From the NCBI GenBank assembly GCA_018607365.1, contig JABBBT010000054.1:1-35798 (forward strand): a DNA stretch of 35,798 nt, read 5' to 3'. The translations under genes and the position numbers were made by a program. The notes under the pieces are model-generated. The model was not told the DNA's origin and did no database searches. It worked only from the letters and a program-made list of their open reading frames with translations. This document shows positions 9,145 to 18,092 of the stretch, one piece after another; positions within the stretch are counted from its first letter, which is position 1, and each line of letters begins with the position of its first letter. Source of the stretch: SAR86 cluster bacterium (GTDB lineage Bacteria > Pseudomonadota > Gammaproteobacteria > Magnimaribacterales > D2472).

Positions 9145-10248
9145 ATGTCAAAGAGAGACTATTATGAAACACTAGAAGTCTCTCGCGATGCTTCTTCTGC
9201 CGAGCTAAAAAAAGCCTTCAAAAAGAAGGCTATGAAATTTCATCCTGATAGAAATCCTGACGACCCAGAAGCTGATGCTAAATTTAAAGAAGCAGCAGAG
9301 GCCTATGAAGTTCTCAATGATCCCCAAAAAAAATCTGCATATGATCAATTCGGTCATTCAGGTGTTGAGGGAATGGGTGGCGGAGGCCAAGGTTTCAATG
9401 ATGTAAACATTAATGATATCTTCGGAGATATCTTTGGGGATGTTTTTGGAACAAGATCTTCATCAAGAAGATCTAGAAGAGGTTCCGACCTTCAATATAA
9501 TCTTGATCTTAGTCTCAAAGAGGCAGTTCTTGGTGCCCAGAAAAAAATAAAAATACCTTCTCATAAATCTTGTATAGATTGTGATGGAAGTGGAGCAGCA
9601 AGAGGCTCCAGCCCAAGCGTATGTTCAAACTGCAATGGAGCAGGTCAAGTAAGATTGCAACAAGGATTTTTCTCTGTACAGCAGACATGCTCTGCATGTT
9701 CAGGATCAGGACAGACAATAAAAGACCCATGCAAGCCATGCAGAGGCCTTGGTGCTACCAAAGAGAATAAAACCTTATCAGTAAACATTCCAGCAGGTGT
9801 TGATAATGGAGACAAGGTTAGGTTGACTGGAGAAGGTGAATGGGAAAAGGGTGGTCAGTCAGGTGATTTATATGTCGCAATAAGAGTAATTGATAATCCC
9901 ATTTTTGAGCGAGAAGGCAAGGACTTATATCTAGAGGCTCCTATTCCATTTGAGATATCTATAATTGGAGGAGCTATAAAAATTCCTACTCTTGAAGGTT
10001 CTTTGTCCTTAAAGATTCCCCCTCAAACTCAAACCGGAAAAATTTTTAGAGTTAAGGGCAAGGGTGCAGCAGTTGTAAGAAATTCTAGAAGGGGTGACTT
10101 GTTGTGTAGAGTTATTGTTGAAACTCCTTCGAGCCTTGATAGAAAACAGTCAAAGTTATTAAAAGAATTTACAGATTCGTTAAGTCAGTCTAAAAACTAC
10201 CCTGGAACTGAATCATTTTCTAAAGCAGCAGATAAATTTAAAGAATAA
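9145..10248 (+). CDS. dnaJ: Chaperone DnaJ
   Basis: 367 aa; J-domain with HPD (KFHPDRNP), Gly-rich region, four CxxCxGxG zinc motifs (CIDCDGSG, CSNCNGAG, CSACSGSG, CKPCRGLG). Confidence 0.99.
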   Translation: MSKRDYYETLEVSRDASSAELKKAFKKKAMKFHPDRNPDDPEADAKFKEAAEAYEVLNDPQKKSAYDQFGHSGVEGMGGGGQGFNDVNINDIFGDIFGDVFGTRSSSRRSRRGSDLQYNLDLSLKEAVLGAQKKIKIPSHKSCIDCDGSGAARGSSPSVCSNCNGAGQVRLQQGFFSVQQTCSACSGSGQTIKDPCKPCRGLGATKENKTLSVNIPAGVDNGDKVRLTGEGEWEKGGQSGDLYVAIRVIDNPIFEREGKDLYLEAPIPFEISIIGGAIKIPTLEGSLSLKIPPQTQTGKIFRVKGKGAAVVRNSRRGDLLCRVIVETPSSLDRKQSKLLKEFTDSLSQSKNYPGTESFSKAADKFKE

Positions 10249-10250
10249 AA

Positions 10251-10913
10251 ATGCTTCATATTTTTATCAATGGTGCTTCTGGGAAAATGGGTAATGCAAT
10301 ACTTAAGCTATCTCTAAAGGATAATGCAATTTCAGTTGTTACCGAAAAATCTTCTAAAGAAATAGATGTAGTTATCGATTTTTCAAGACCTGAATCTTTA
10401 ATAAACAATTTACAAGAATATAAAACAACAAATATTCCTTTTGTTATTGGAACCACTGGATTTAGTGATGAGCAGATAAAATTGATTGAAGATGAATCCC
10501 TCACAAGGCCAATACTTCTTTCATATAATATGAGCAAAGGAATCTTTACTCTAAAGAATTCTATTAAGAAATTTCTCCAGGATAATATGCATAAATTGGA
10601 ATGTAATATTGAAGAGATTCATCATATATCAAAAGTAGATGCTCCATCAGGAACTGCGATTGAGATAAAAAATCTTATAAAAAAGTATGATCTTGATAAA
10701 AATATTTTATCTATAAATATTGACTCAAAAAGAGTAGGAGATGTTTTTGGTATACATAAAGTTTCTTTTAAAAATGATATCAATGAGGTTGAATTTAAAC
10801 ATGAAGCTCTTTCAAGAGACGTGTTTGCTGAAGGCGCTATCGAAATAGCCAAAAAAATATTAAAAAAAGATCCAGGTTTGTATCAATTAGAAGATTTTTT
10901 TGAAAACAAATAG
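10251..10913 (+). CDS. dapB: 4-hydroxy-tetrahydrodipicolinate reductase (compact)
   Basis: 220 aa; GASGKMG nucleotide-binding motif, VIDFSRPES, VIGTTGFS, catalytic EIHHISKVDAPSGTA; follows dnaJ. Confidence 0.95.
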   Translation: MLHIFINGASGKMGNAILKLSLKDNAISVVTEKSSKEIDVVIDFSRPESLINNLQEYKTTNIPFVIGTTGFSDEQIKLIEDESLTRPILLSYNMSKGIFTLKNSIKKFLQDNMHKLECNIEEIHHISKVDAPSGTAIEIKNLIKKYDLDKNILSINIDSKRVGDVFGIHKVSFKNDINEVEFKHEALSRDVFAEGAIEIAKKILKKDPGLYQLEDFFENK

Positions 10914-10937
10914 CTTTTAAAAGCGTTAAATTTTCTA

Positions 10938-10943
10938 TAGAAT
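10938..10943 (+). promoter_or_regulatory. Possible -10 element (TAGAAT) for rpsB transcription
   Basis: 5/6 match to TATAAT in the 127-bp gap before rpsB; the -35 is weak. Confidence 0.3.
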
Positions 10944-10980
10944 ACAACAACTTTTAACACGAAGGTCCTAGATTTTAAAG

Positions 10981-11031
10981 TTGGGGTGCTCACTTGAGTC
11001 AGCTTTATTGGGATTGGAGAAATAACCCCAG
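10981..11031 (+). promoter_or_regulatory. Candidate ribosomal protein S2 autoregulatory leader in the rpsB 5'UTR
   Basis: TGGGGT (10982-10987) pairs perfectly with ACCCCA (11025-11030), plus a flanking T-G wobble, enclosing an inner CTC-ACTT-GAG hairpin. The 3' strand abuts the Shine-Dalgarno AGGAG before the ATG at 11041. An S2-responsive rpsB 5'UTR is established in gammaproteobacteria. Confidence 0.5.
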
Positions 11032-11040
11032 GAGAATAAA

Positions 11041-11883
11041 ATGAGTATAGTTTCAGTAAAAGACCTGTTACACGCAGGCGTTCATTTCGGTCATCAAAAA
11101 AGGTTTTGGAATCCAAAGATGGAGCAATATATTTTTGATACAAGAAAACAAATTAGTATTATCAATCTTGACCTTACCCAAGAACACTTAAGTGCTGCTG
11201 CCTCTAAAGTAGAGGATGTATGCTCAAAAGGTAACAAGGTTCTTTTTGTTGGTACAAAAAGATCTGCAAGCAAAACAATCAAAGACGAGGCATCCGCATT
11301 AGGATTACCTTATGTTAATAAAAGATGGTTAGGTGGAACTCTAACTAACTGGAAAACAATTAGAGGTTCAATAAGAAGACTTCAGGATATAGAGGAAATG
11401 ATTTCTTCAGGAAGAATTGAAAAGCTTATTAAGAAAGAAGCTGTTGAAATGCAAAAAGAATATACAAAGCTAGAAGCAAGTGTTGGTGGTATAAAAGACA
11501 TGAAAGGTCTTCCGGATGCTATTTTTGTAATCGATGTGAAGTATGAAAAAATAGCAGTTCTAGAAGCAAAAAAAATGGGAATACCTGTTATAGCGTTAGT
11601 TGACACTAACTCAGATCCTGATGGAATCGATATGGTAATACCAGGAAATGATGATGCTATAAGATCAATCAGACTAATTACTAAAATTATTGCAGATTCT
11701 TGTGCTAGAGGTTTAGAGTCATCTAAAGGGTACTCACCTATTTCTGATAAAGAATCACCAGTTATTCAGACTATAAAAAAAGAAGCACCTGTTGTTGAGG
11801 CTGTAGCTGAAGAAGCTGTAGTTGAAGAAGCACCTGTTGTTGAAGAAGTTGAAAATACTGAAAAGAAAGAGGAAGTTAAATAA
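11041..11883 (+). CDS. rpsB: 30S ribosomal protein S2
   Basis: 280 aa; [48 protein letters not shown]; Glu/Val-rich C-terminal tail. Confidence 0.99.
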   Translation: MSIVSVKDLLHAGVHFGHQKRFWNPKMEQYIFDTRKQISIINLDLTQEHLSAAASKVEDVCSKGNKVLFVGTKRSASKTIKDEASALGLPYVNKRWLGGTLTNWKTIRGSIRRLQDIEEMISSGRIEKLIKKEAVEMQKEYTKLEASVGGIKDMKGLPDAIFVIDVKYEKIAVLEAKKMGIPVIALVDTNSDPDGIDMVIPGNDDAIRSIRLITKIIADSCARGLESSKGYSPISDKESPVIQTIKKEAPVVEAVAEEAVVEEAPVVEEVENTEKKEEVK

Positions 11884-11885
11884 TA

Positions 11886-12743
11886 ATGGAAATCAAAGCA
11901 GCTCAAGTTAAAGAATTAAGAGATATGTCAGGCGTAGCAATGATGGAATGCAAAAAAGCATTAGTGGACTGTGATGGTGATATTCAAAAAGCATTAGATT
12001 TATTAAGATCAAATAGTGCTTTGAAAGCAGAAAAAAAAGCATCTAGAGTAGCTGCAGACGGAATTCTAAGAGCATTTTCTGGAGACAGCTATTCAACTTT
12101 AATAGAAATAAATTCTGAAACTGACTTTGCAGCTAAAGATTCAAGCTTTATAGGATTTGCAGATGATGTTGAAGAATTTATCTCAAAAAATAAATTACTT
12201 GATATTACAGAAATACAAGAATCTGATATCGAAGAGAAAAGAAAAGCTTTAATTCAGGGGATTGGAGAAAATATTCAACTTAGAAGGCTAAATACTGTTG
12301 AATATGATAACGGCATGAATGCAGGAGTATATATGCATTCTGACTCAAAACTTGCGTCTGTAGTTGTTGTCTCAGGTGGCGATGAGTCTTTAGCTAAAGA
12401 TATAGCTATGCATGTCGCAGCTTTTAATCCACTGTGTTTATCTAAAGACGATCTTGACTCAGAAGTTTTAGAAAGAGAAAAAGCTATTTATATGGTTCAG
12501 GCTGAAGAGTCTGGAAAGCCTAAGGAAATAATGGAAAAAATGATTGAAGGTAAGCTTAATAGATATTTATCTGAAGTTTCTTTATTATCTCAATCCTTTG
12601 TAAAAGATCCTGATCTTTCAATACAAGATCTCCTTGATAAGAATAGTGCATCTATTCATTCATTCTCTAGACTAAAAGTTGGTGAGGGTATCGAGGTTGA
12701 AACAAAGAATTTTGCCGATGAGGTTGCTGAGCAGTTAAAATAG
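11886..12743 (+). CDS. tsf: Elongation factor Ts
   Basis: 285 aa; [46 protein letters not shown]. Confidence 0.99.
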   Translation: MEIKAAQVKELRDMSGVAMMECKKALVDCDGDIQKALDLLRSNSALKAEKKASRVAADGILRAFSGDSYSTLIEINSETDFAAKDSSFIGFADDVEEFISKNKLLDITEIQESDIEEKRKALIQGIGENIQLRRLNTVEYDNGMNAGVYMHSDSKLASVVVVSGGDESLAKDIAMHVAAFNPLCLSKDDLDSEVLEREKAIYMVQAEESGKPKEIMEKMIEGKLNRYLSEVSLLSQSFVKDPDLSIQDLLDKNSASIHSFSRLKVGEGIEVETKNFADEVAEQLK

Positions 12744-12747
12744 TTTT

Positions 12748-13461
12748 ATGACCAATCTTATCCATAAAAGAATCCTTGTTAAATTTAGTGGGGAATCTGT
12801 TGCTGGTGATGATGAGCATGGCATTGATCCAAAAATTCTTGATCAAATGGCTTCTTCTGTAAGCGCTTGCAAAGAGCTTGGTGCTCAAATAGGTATTGTC
12901 ATTGGAGGGGGTAATCTTTTTAGGGGTGAAAAGCTTAACAAAGCAGGAATGGATAGAGTAGCTGGTGATCATATGGGTATGCTTGCTACTGTAATGAATG
13001 GAATTGCTTTAAGAGATTCTTTAGAAAGGGCTGGAATAAAAACAAGAGTAATGTCTGCGATATCAATGTCTGGAATAGTTGAGCATTATGATAGGAGACT
13101 AGCTATTCAGTTATTAAGTGATGGTTATGTTGTTATATTTACTGCTGGAACTGGAAATCCCTTCTTTACTACTGACACAGCTGGTTGTCTAAGAGCTATT
13201 GAAACTCAATCTGATTTAATGTTGAAAGCAACAAGAGTTGATGGTGTTTATGATTCAGATCCTGAGGTAAATGAGAATGCAGAATTTTTCTCAGAATTAT
13301 CTTTTGACGATGCAATTTCTAAAAACTTAAAAGTAATGGATGCAACAGCATTAACATTAGCAAGAGATCATAAGCTGCCTATAAAAGTCTTTAATGTGAA
13401 CACACCTGATGCTCTTAAAAATATTATTTGCGGTGAAAAGATAGGTACATTAATATCTTAA
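12748..13461 (+). CDS. pyrH: UMP kinase
   Basis: 237 aa; [39 protein letters not shown]. Confidence 0.98.
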   Translation: MTNLIHKRILVKFSGESVAGDDEHGIDPKILDQMASSVSACKELGAQIGIVIGGGNLFRGEKLNKAGMDRVAGDHMGMLATVMNGIALRDSLERAGIKTRVMSAISMSGIVEHYDRRLAIQLLSDGYVVIFTAGTGNPFFTTDTAGCLRAIETQSDLMLKATRVDGVYDSDPEVNENAEFFSELSFDDAISKNLKVMDATALTLARDHKLPIKVFNVNTPDALKNIICGEKIGTLIS

Positions 13462-13462
13462 T

Positions 13463-14017
13463 ATGAATGAAATAATAAATGCAGCTAGCGAAAGAATGGA
13501 TAAGTCCATCTCTTCTTTAAATCAAGCTTTTAATAAAATTAGAACAGGTCGTGCTAATCCATCTATTCTAGATGGTATAAAAGTAGACTACTATGGAACT
13601 TCTACTGTGCTTAATCAAGCTGCAAGTATTAGTGTTGAAGATGGAAGATCTCTAGTTATTTCACCATGGGATAAATCGCTTATTCCTGAGATTGAGAAAG
13701 CTATCATGAATTCAAATTTAGGATTAAATCCAAGTACCTCATCAGATCTCATAAGAATTTCAATGCCATCTTTAACAGAAGAGACTAGGCAAGACTATAT
13801 TAAACAGGCACGATCAGAGGCTGAAAATGCTAGAGTTTCAGTAAGAAATATAAGAAGAGACTCTAATCAAACTATTAAAGATAATCAGTCATCTGGGGAC
13901 ATTTCTGAGGATGATCAAAGACGCCTAGAAGACTTAATACAAAAAGAAACAGACAAATATATAGCTCTTGTTGACTCAGAACTTAAGAAAAAAGAAGCTG
14001 ATCTGCTAGAAATCTAA
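13463..14017 (+). CDS. frr: Ribosome recycling factor
   Basis: 184 aa; FNKIRTGRANPSILDGIKVDYYGTSTVLNQAASISVED, RNIRRDSNQTIK. Confidence 0.99.
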   Translation: MNEIINAASERMDKSISSLNQAFNKIRTGRANPSILDGIKVDYYGTSTVLNQAASISVEDGRSLVISPWDKSLIPEIEKAIMNSNLGLNPSTSSDLIRISMPSLTEETRQDYIKQARSEAENARVSVRNIRRDSNQTIKDNQSSGDISEDDQRRLEDLIQKETDKYIALVDSELKKKEADLLEI

Positions 14018-14026
14018 AAAGCCATC

Positions 14027-14752
14027 ATGGCTAAAATACTCAAACAAGCATCAAAAAATAATTTAAATGTTGCTATCATAATGGATGGAAATGGAAGGTG
14101 GGCTTTATCTAATTCATTGAATATAAGTAAAGGGCATCAAAAGGGAGTTCAAGTTGTTAAAGATATAGTTCAGGAATCTGTGCAACAAAAAATATCATCA
14201 CTAACACTTTATGCTTTTAGCTCAGAAAACTGGTCACGCCCTAAAGCAGAGATAGAGGCTATTAAAAAATTAGTTCTAGACGCCATAGAGGAACAGGTTC
14301 CAGAACTAATTGAGCAGAAAGTGAAGCTTACATTTTTTGGAAGACATGATGATTTCGGAAAAAAAATATCAAAAAAAATTAAGGAAGCTGAGTTTAATAC
14401 TAATACTTCTGAGCCATCACTAAATTTAAATGTTGCTTTGGGATATGGTGGCAGACAGGATATAGTTGATTTAACAAAAAATATCTCTTCGAGAGTCCTT
14501 GCTAAGGAAATTAATATAGATGATATAAATGAAGAAATGGTGAGTAATTCCTCCTGTGTACCTGAAGATAAAATTGATTTATTAATCAGAACAGGCGGAG
14601 ATAAAAGGATCAGCAATTTTCTCTTATACCAAATAGCCTATGCTGAAATATTTTTTATAGACAAATTTTGGCCTGATTTTGAAAAAGATGATTTTATAAG
14701 CTGTATCAATAAATTTAATAAAGTGAGTAGAAGGTTTGGCGCAAGAATTTAA
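14027..14752 (+). CDS. uppS: Undecaprenyl diphosphate synthase
   Basis: 241 aa; VAIIMDGNGRWA, LTLYAFSSENWSRP, DLLIRTGGDKRISNFLLYQIAYAEIFF. Confidence 0.97.
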   Translation: MAKILKQASKNNLNVAIIMDGNGRWALSNSLNISKGHQKGVQVVKDIVQESVQQKISSLTLYAFSSENWSRPKAEIEAIKKLVLDAIEEQVPELIEQKVKLTFFGRHDDFGKKISKKIKEAEFNTNTSEPSLNLNVALGYGGRQDIVDLTKNISSRVLAKEINIDDINEEMVSNSSCVPEDKIDLLIRTGGDKRISNFLLYQIAYAEIFFIDKFWPDFEKDDFISCINKFNKVSRRFGARI

Positions 14753-15554
14753 ACAAAATTTTATAACAAGATCCTTAACGGGACTAGGCATAACTTTGCC
14801 GGTCTTTTTCATTATTTTTCTTGAAAATGAATATGTATTTATAGCATTCCTTTCATTGATAACAGGGCTTAGTATTTTCGAATGGTTCAAAAACTCTAAC
14901 AATAAGAGCTTTTTAGCTGACAGTATTATTATTTCATTGTTTATAATATTAACAGCGTTATATTCTGATAAATTTTTTCTCTTCATTATATTTTTTACAT
15001 CAATCTTTTGGTGTTTGTTCTGCCTTTCACTCGCAACAAAATCATATATAAAACTTAGCTTTATTTCATTTGAAAATATTTATCTAAGAACACTTATTCC
15101 AATTGGTTTTTTTGGAAGTGGGGTATTTTTAATTAGTCAAGACAGCTTCCTGTCATTTTCTAATTACTACCTAATGCTGATAATTATTTTTAACTCGGCC
15201 ATATCAGATAGCTCTGCCTACTTGGTTGGCTCTTTTTTTGGAAAAAACTCATTGCTTAAAGAAATAAGCCCAAATAAAACATTGGAAGGGTTTCTTGGTG
15301 GAATCTGCGGTTCGGCTATTTTTGGATTTTTATTAGTATATTTTTTTGAATCTAACCCGCTTTTGATACTAATTCTTGTCATTGGGTCTATATTTGCCTT
15401 TACGGGTGACTATTTCTTTAGTTTTCTAAAAAGGAAAAACGGAATAAAGGACACTGGTTCCATGTTGCCTGGTCATGGAGGTATATTAGACAGAATGGAT
15501 TCGCACTTTTCTGCAACACCGGCAATCACGCTACTAATAATTATTCTTCTGTAA
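14736..15554 (+). CDS. cdsA: Phosphatidate cytidylyltransferase
   Basis: 272 aa (TTG start); multi-TM, C-terminal signature KRKNGIKDTGSMLPGHGGILDRMDS. Confidence 0.96.
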   Translation: MAQEFKQNFITRSLTGLGITLPVFFIIFLENEYVFIAFLSLITGLSIFEWFKNSNNKSFLADSIIISLFIILTALYSDKFFLFIIFFTSIFWCLFCLSLATKSYIKLSFISFENIYLRTLIPIGFFGSGVFLISQDSFLSFSNYYLMLIIIFNSAISDSSAYLVGSFFGKNSLLKEISPNKTLEGFLGGICGSAIFGFLLVYFFESNPLLILILVIGSIFAFTGDYFFSFLKRKNGIKDTGSMLPGHGGILDRMDSHFSATPAITLLIIILL

Positions 15555-16709
15555 ATGAAAAATATACTTTTGCTTGGGGCTACTGGAAGTATTGGTGACA
15601 GTGTTCTTTCTGTAATTGAGCAAAATCAACAATCTTTGAATTTATATGCAATAACTTTGGATAGTAATACATCTAAAGCCAAAGATATTTCAGAATCTTT
15701 CACACCAGAATATATTCATATTAATAATGAAAAATCTTTTAATAAAATCAAAGAAGATAATGAAATTAATAGCAAAGTTTTAAATGGAAGCTCTGACCTT
15801 AGCGCTTTAATTAATGATGATAATGTAGATATTATTGTTTCTGCTATTACTGGATTTGCAGGTCTTGAAGCAACTGCCATTGCATCAAAAACAGGAAAGA
15901 CAATTTTATTAGCAAATAAAGAGAGTATTGTAGCTGCTGGAGAATTAATTTTGCTATCAGCAGAATCGTCTGGCACAACTATTATTCCAATAGATAGTGA
16001 ACATAATGCTATTTTTCAATGTTTAGCTGGAGAAAAAAATACTGATGATGTTTCTAAAATAATAATTACTGCATCTGGAGGGCCTTTTTTAAATAAGAGT
16101 CTCTCTAGTTTAAAGGGTGTAACCAAAGAGCAAGCATTAAAACATCCTAACTGGAGCATGGGATCCAAAATATCTATTGATTCAGCCACTCTTGTTAACA
16201 AATGTCTTGAGTTGATAGAGGCTAAGTATTTATTTGGTTTAGATGAGCAGTTTTTTGAGCTAGTCATCCATCCTCAAAGCATTGTCCACTCTATTGTTTC
16301 TTATAGAGACGGATCAAGTATATGCCAGATGAGCAATCCAGATATGACAGTACCAATAGCTCATGCATTATCTGATTCAAGAAGGCTAAAAAACAATTTT
16401 GATGCCATTGATTTCTCTTCATTGAGTCTAACCTTTAATGAATTTCCAGAAGACAGAAAAAAATTAGAAAATATCGCTAGAGAGGTATGTAAAAATGGCA
16501 ATAGTTCTGGAATCATTTTTAATGCAGCTAACGAAATTGCTGTGAAGAATTTTCTTGAAGATAAAATATCATTTAATCAAATTTATGATGTGATTTATAG
16601 AACTTTTGAGGCAACTCCTATGTCTAATATTACTGATATAGAATCAATTTATGAAAAAGATATAGAATCACGCATGGAGGCTAAGAAGGTGGTAAAATCC
16701 ATCTCTTAA
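15555..16709 (+). CDS. dxr: 1-deoxy-D-xylulose 5-phosphate reductoisomerase
   Basis: 384 aa; LLGATGSIGDSVL, LANKESIVAAGELI, IDSEHNAIFQCL, SGGPF, NPDMTVPIAHALS. Confidence 0.98.
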   Translation: MKNILLLGATGSIGDSVLSVIEQNQQSLNLYAITLDSNTSKAKDISESFTPEYIHINNEKSFNKIKEDNEINSKVLNGSSDLSALINDDNVDIIVSAITGFAGLEATAIASKTGKTILLANKESIVAAGELILLSAESSGTTIIPIDSEHNAIFQCLAGEKNTDDVSKIIITASGGPFLNKSLSSLKGVTKEQALKHPNWSMGSKISIDSATLVNKCLELIEAKYLFGLDEQFFELVIHPQSIVHSIVSYRDGSSICQMSNPDMTVPIAHALSDSRRLKNNFDAIDFSSLSLTFNEFPEDRKKLENIAREVCKNGNSSGIIFNAANEIAVKNFLEDKISFNQIYDVIYRTFEATPMSNITDIESIYEKDIESRMEAKKVVKSIS

Positions 16710-16722
16710 AAAATAAGAAATT

Positions 16723-18084
16723 ATGATTACATTTATTATTTACCTTTTATCGTTTATGGCACTTCTTGGTGTTCTTGTTACTATTCATGAATATGGTCAT
16801 TTCATAGTTGCCAGACTATGCAAAGTTCATGTTCAGAGGTTTTCACTTGGAATGGGTCCTGTTGTTTATACCAAGATGGATAAACATGGAACTGAATTTG
16901 CTCTTTCGCTACTTCCATTGGGTGGATATGTCTCTATGATCACTAATAAATTGATCGAAGTGGAACCAGAAATAAGAAATTCTCTTTCTGAAGAGCAAAT
17001 AAAGAATACCTTTGATTCAAAACCTAAGTGGCAAAGGGCTTCCATTATGTTTGCTGGGCCTCTAGCCAACTTTCTTCTTTCAATCTTTATTTTTTCTATA
17101 ATTTTCTTGAACACTCCTGATCCTCAAGCAGTTTCAGTTATAAAAGAGCAAAGTTCTTCTATTGTTTTCAAAGATACAAATGAATTTATAGTGTCTGGAG
17201 ATCAAATTAAATCAATAAATTCTGTTGAAATTAATGATCCCAAGGATATTAACCTAGAGCTGCTCTCATATGCTGGATATTCTGGCTATATAGATTTAGG
17301 GCTTCAAAGAAATGATATTAGCGATCCTGTTAATGTAAGCATTAAAGTCAACGATTACTTGCCCACATCAGAGTCTCAGGCTAACCCGCTAGGATATCTT
17401 GGTCTTACCGTGGAAAATAAAATGAGGCCTATTGTTGGACAGGTTCTTTCGGGCGGCGCAGCTGAATTGTCAGGGCTTAAGCCAAATGACATAGTTACAA
17501 AAATTGATAATAAGAAAATATTATTTGCTGGTGATATCAGAGAAGTAGTATCTTCAATCCCGAACTCTACTGCATTATTTAGTATCCAAAGGAATAATGA
17601 ATTAATACAAATTCCTGTAAAGGTTGGGTCTTTAACAAATGAAGAAGGTCTTGAATATGGAGTTCTGGGAATAGCATTTGGAACAAGTAGAACCTTCATA
17701 CAATCAATATCTAAAGGTATTTTTGAAACTTATAACTTAAGCAAGAAAACATTACAATTCATTGGAAAAATGTTAACTGGAAATATGGGTACTGAAAATC
17801 TAAGTGGGCCTATTGGTATTGCTGAGATGGCAGGAAATACTGCTCAAGCAGGTCTCCTTCCATTTATGTATCTTATGGCGTTGCTAAGTATCAGTCTTGC
17901 TGTTTTAAACCTTCTACCAATACCAGTGCTTGATGGTGGACAGCTCACACTGCTTGGTATTGAGGCACTGAGAGGAAAACCTTTATCAGAAAAAGTAGAA
18001 AATTATATTTACAGTGGCGGCGCAATTCTTGTTGGTATGTTAATGATATTTGCAGTATTTAATGACGTTTCAAGATTTTTTTAG
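16723..18084 (+). CDS. rseP: Site-2 intramembrane zinc metalloprotease RseP
   Basis: 453 aa; HEYGHF (HExxH), PDZ region, NLLPIPVLDGGQL. Confidence 0.97.
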   Translation: MITFIIYLLSFMALLGVLVTIHEYGHFIVARLCKVHVQRFSLGMGPVVYTKMDKHGTEFALSLLPLGGYVSMITNKLIEVEPEIRNSLSEEQIKNTFDSKPKWQRASIMFAGPLANFLLSIFIFSIIFLNTPDPQAVSVIKEQSSSIVFKDTNEFIVSGDQIKSINSVEINDPKDINLELLSYAGYSGYIDLGLQRNDISDPVNVSIKVNDYLPTSESQANPLGYLGLTVENKMRPIVGQVLSGGAAELSGLKPNDIVTKIDNKKILFAGDIREVVSSIPNSTALFSIQRNNELIQIPVKVGSLTNEEGLEYGVLGIAFGTSRTFIQSISKGIFETYNLSKKTLQFIGKMLTGNMGTENLSGPIGIAEMAGNTAQAGLLPFMYLMALLSISLAVLNLLPIPVLDGGQLTLLGIEALRGKPLSEKVENYIYSGGAILVGMLMIFAVFNDVSRFF

Positions 18085-18092
18085 GAAGTTAA

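Noticed and set aside
9515-9739. 74-aa minus-strand ORF within dnaJ
   Set aside because: Antisense of the DnaJ zinc-finger region.
10883-11143. 86-aa minus-strand ORF across the rpsB leader
   Set aside because: Overlaps the dapB end and rpsB start; better explained as antisense of the leader and coding sequence.
14209-14986. Minus-strand ORFs of 135 and 120 aa opposite uppS/cdsA
   Set aside because: Antisense of two well-supported genes; Ser/Phe/Ile/Lys-rich composition is typical of shadow ORFs in AT-rich genomes.
17376-17699. 107-aa minus-strand ORF opposite rseP
   Set aside because: Antisense shadow of the RseP PDZ region.
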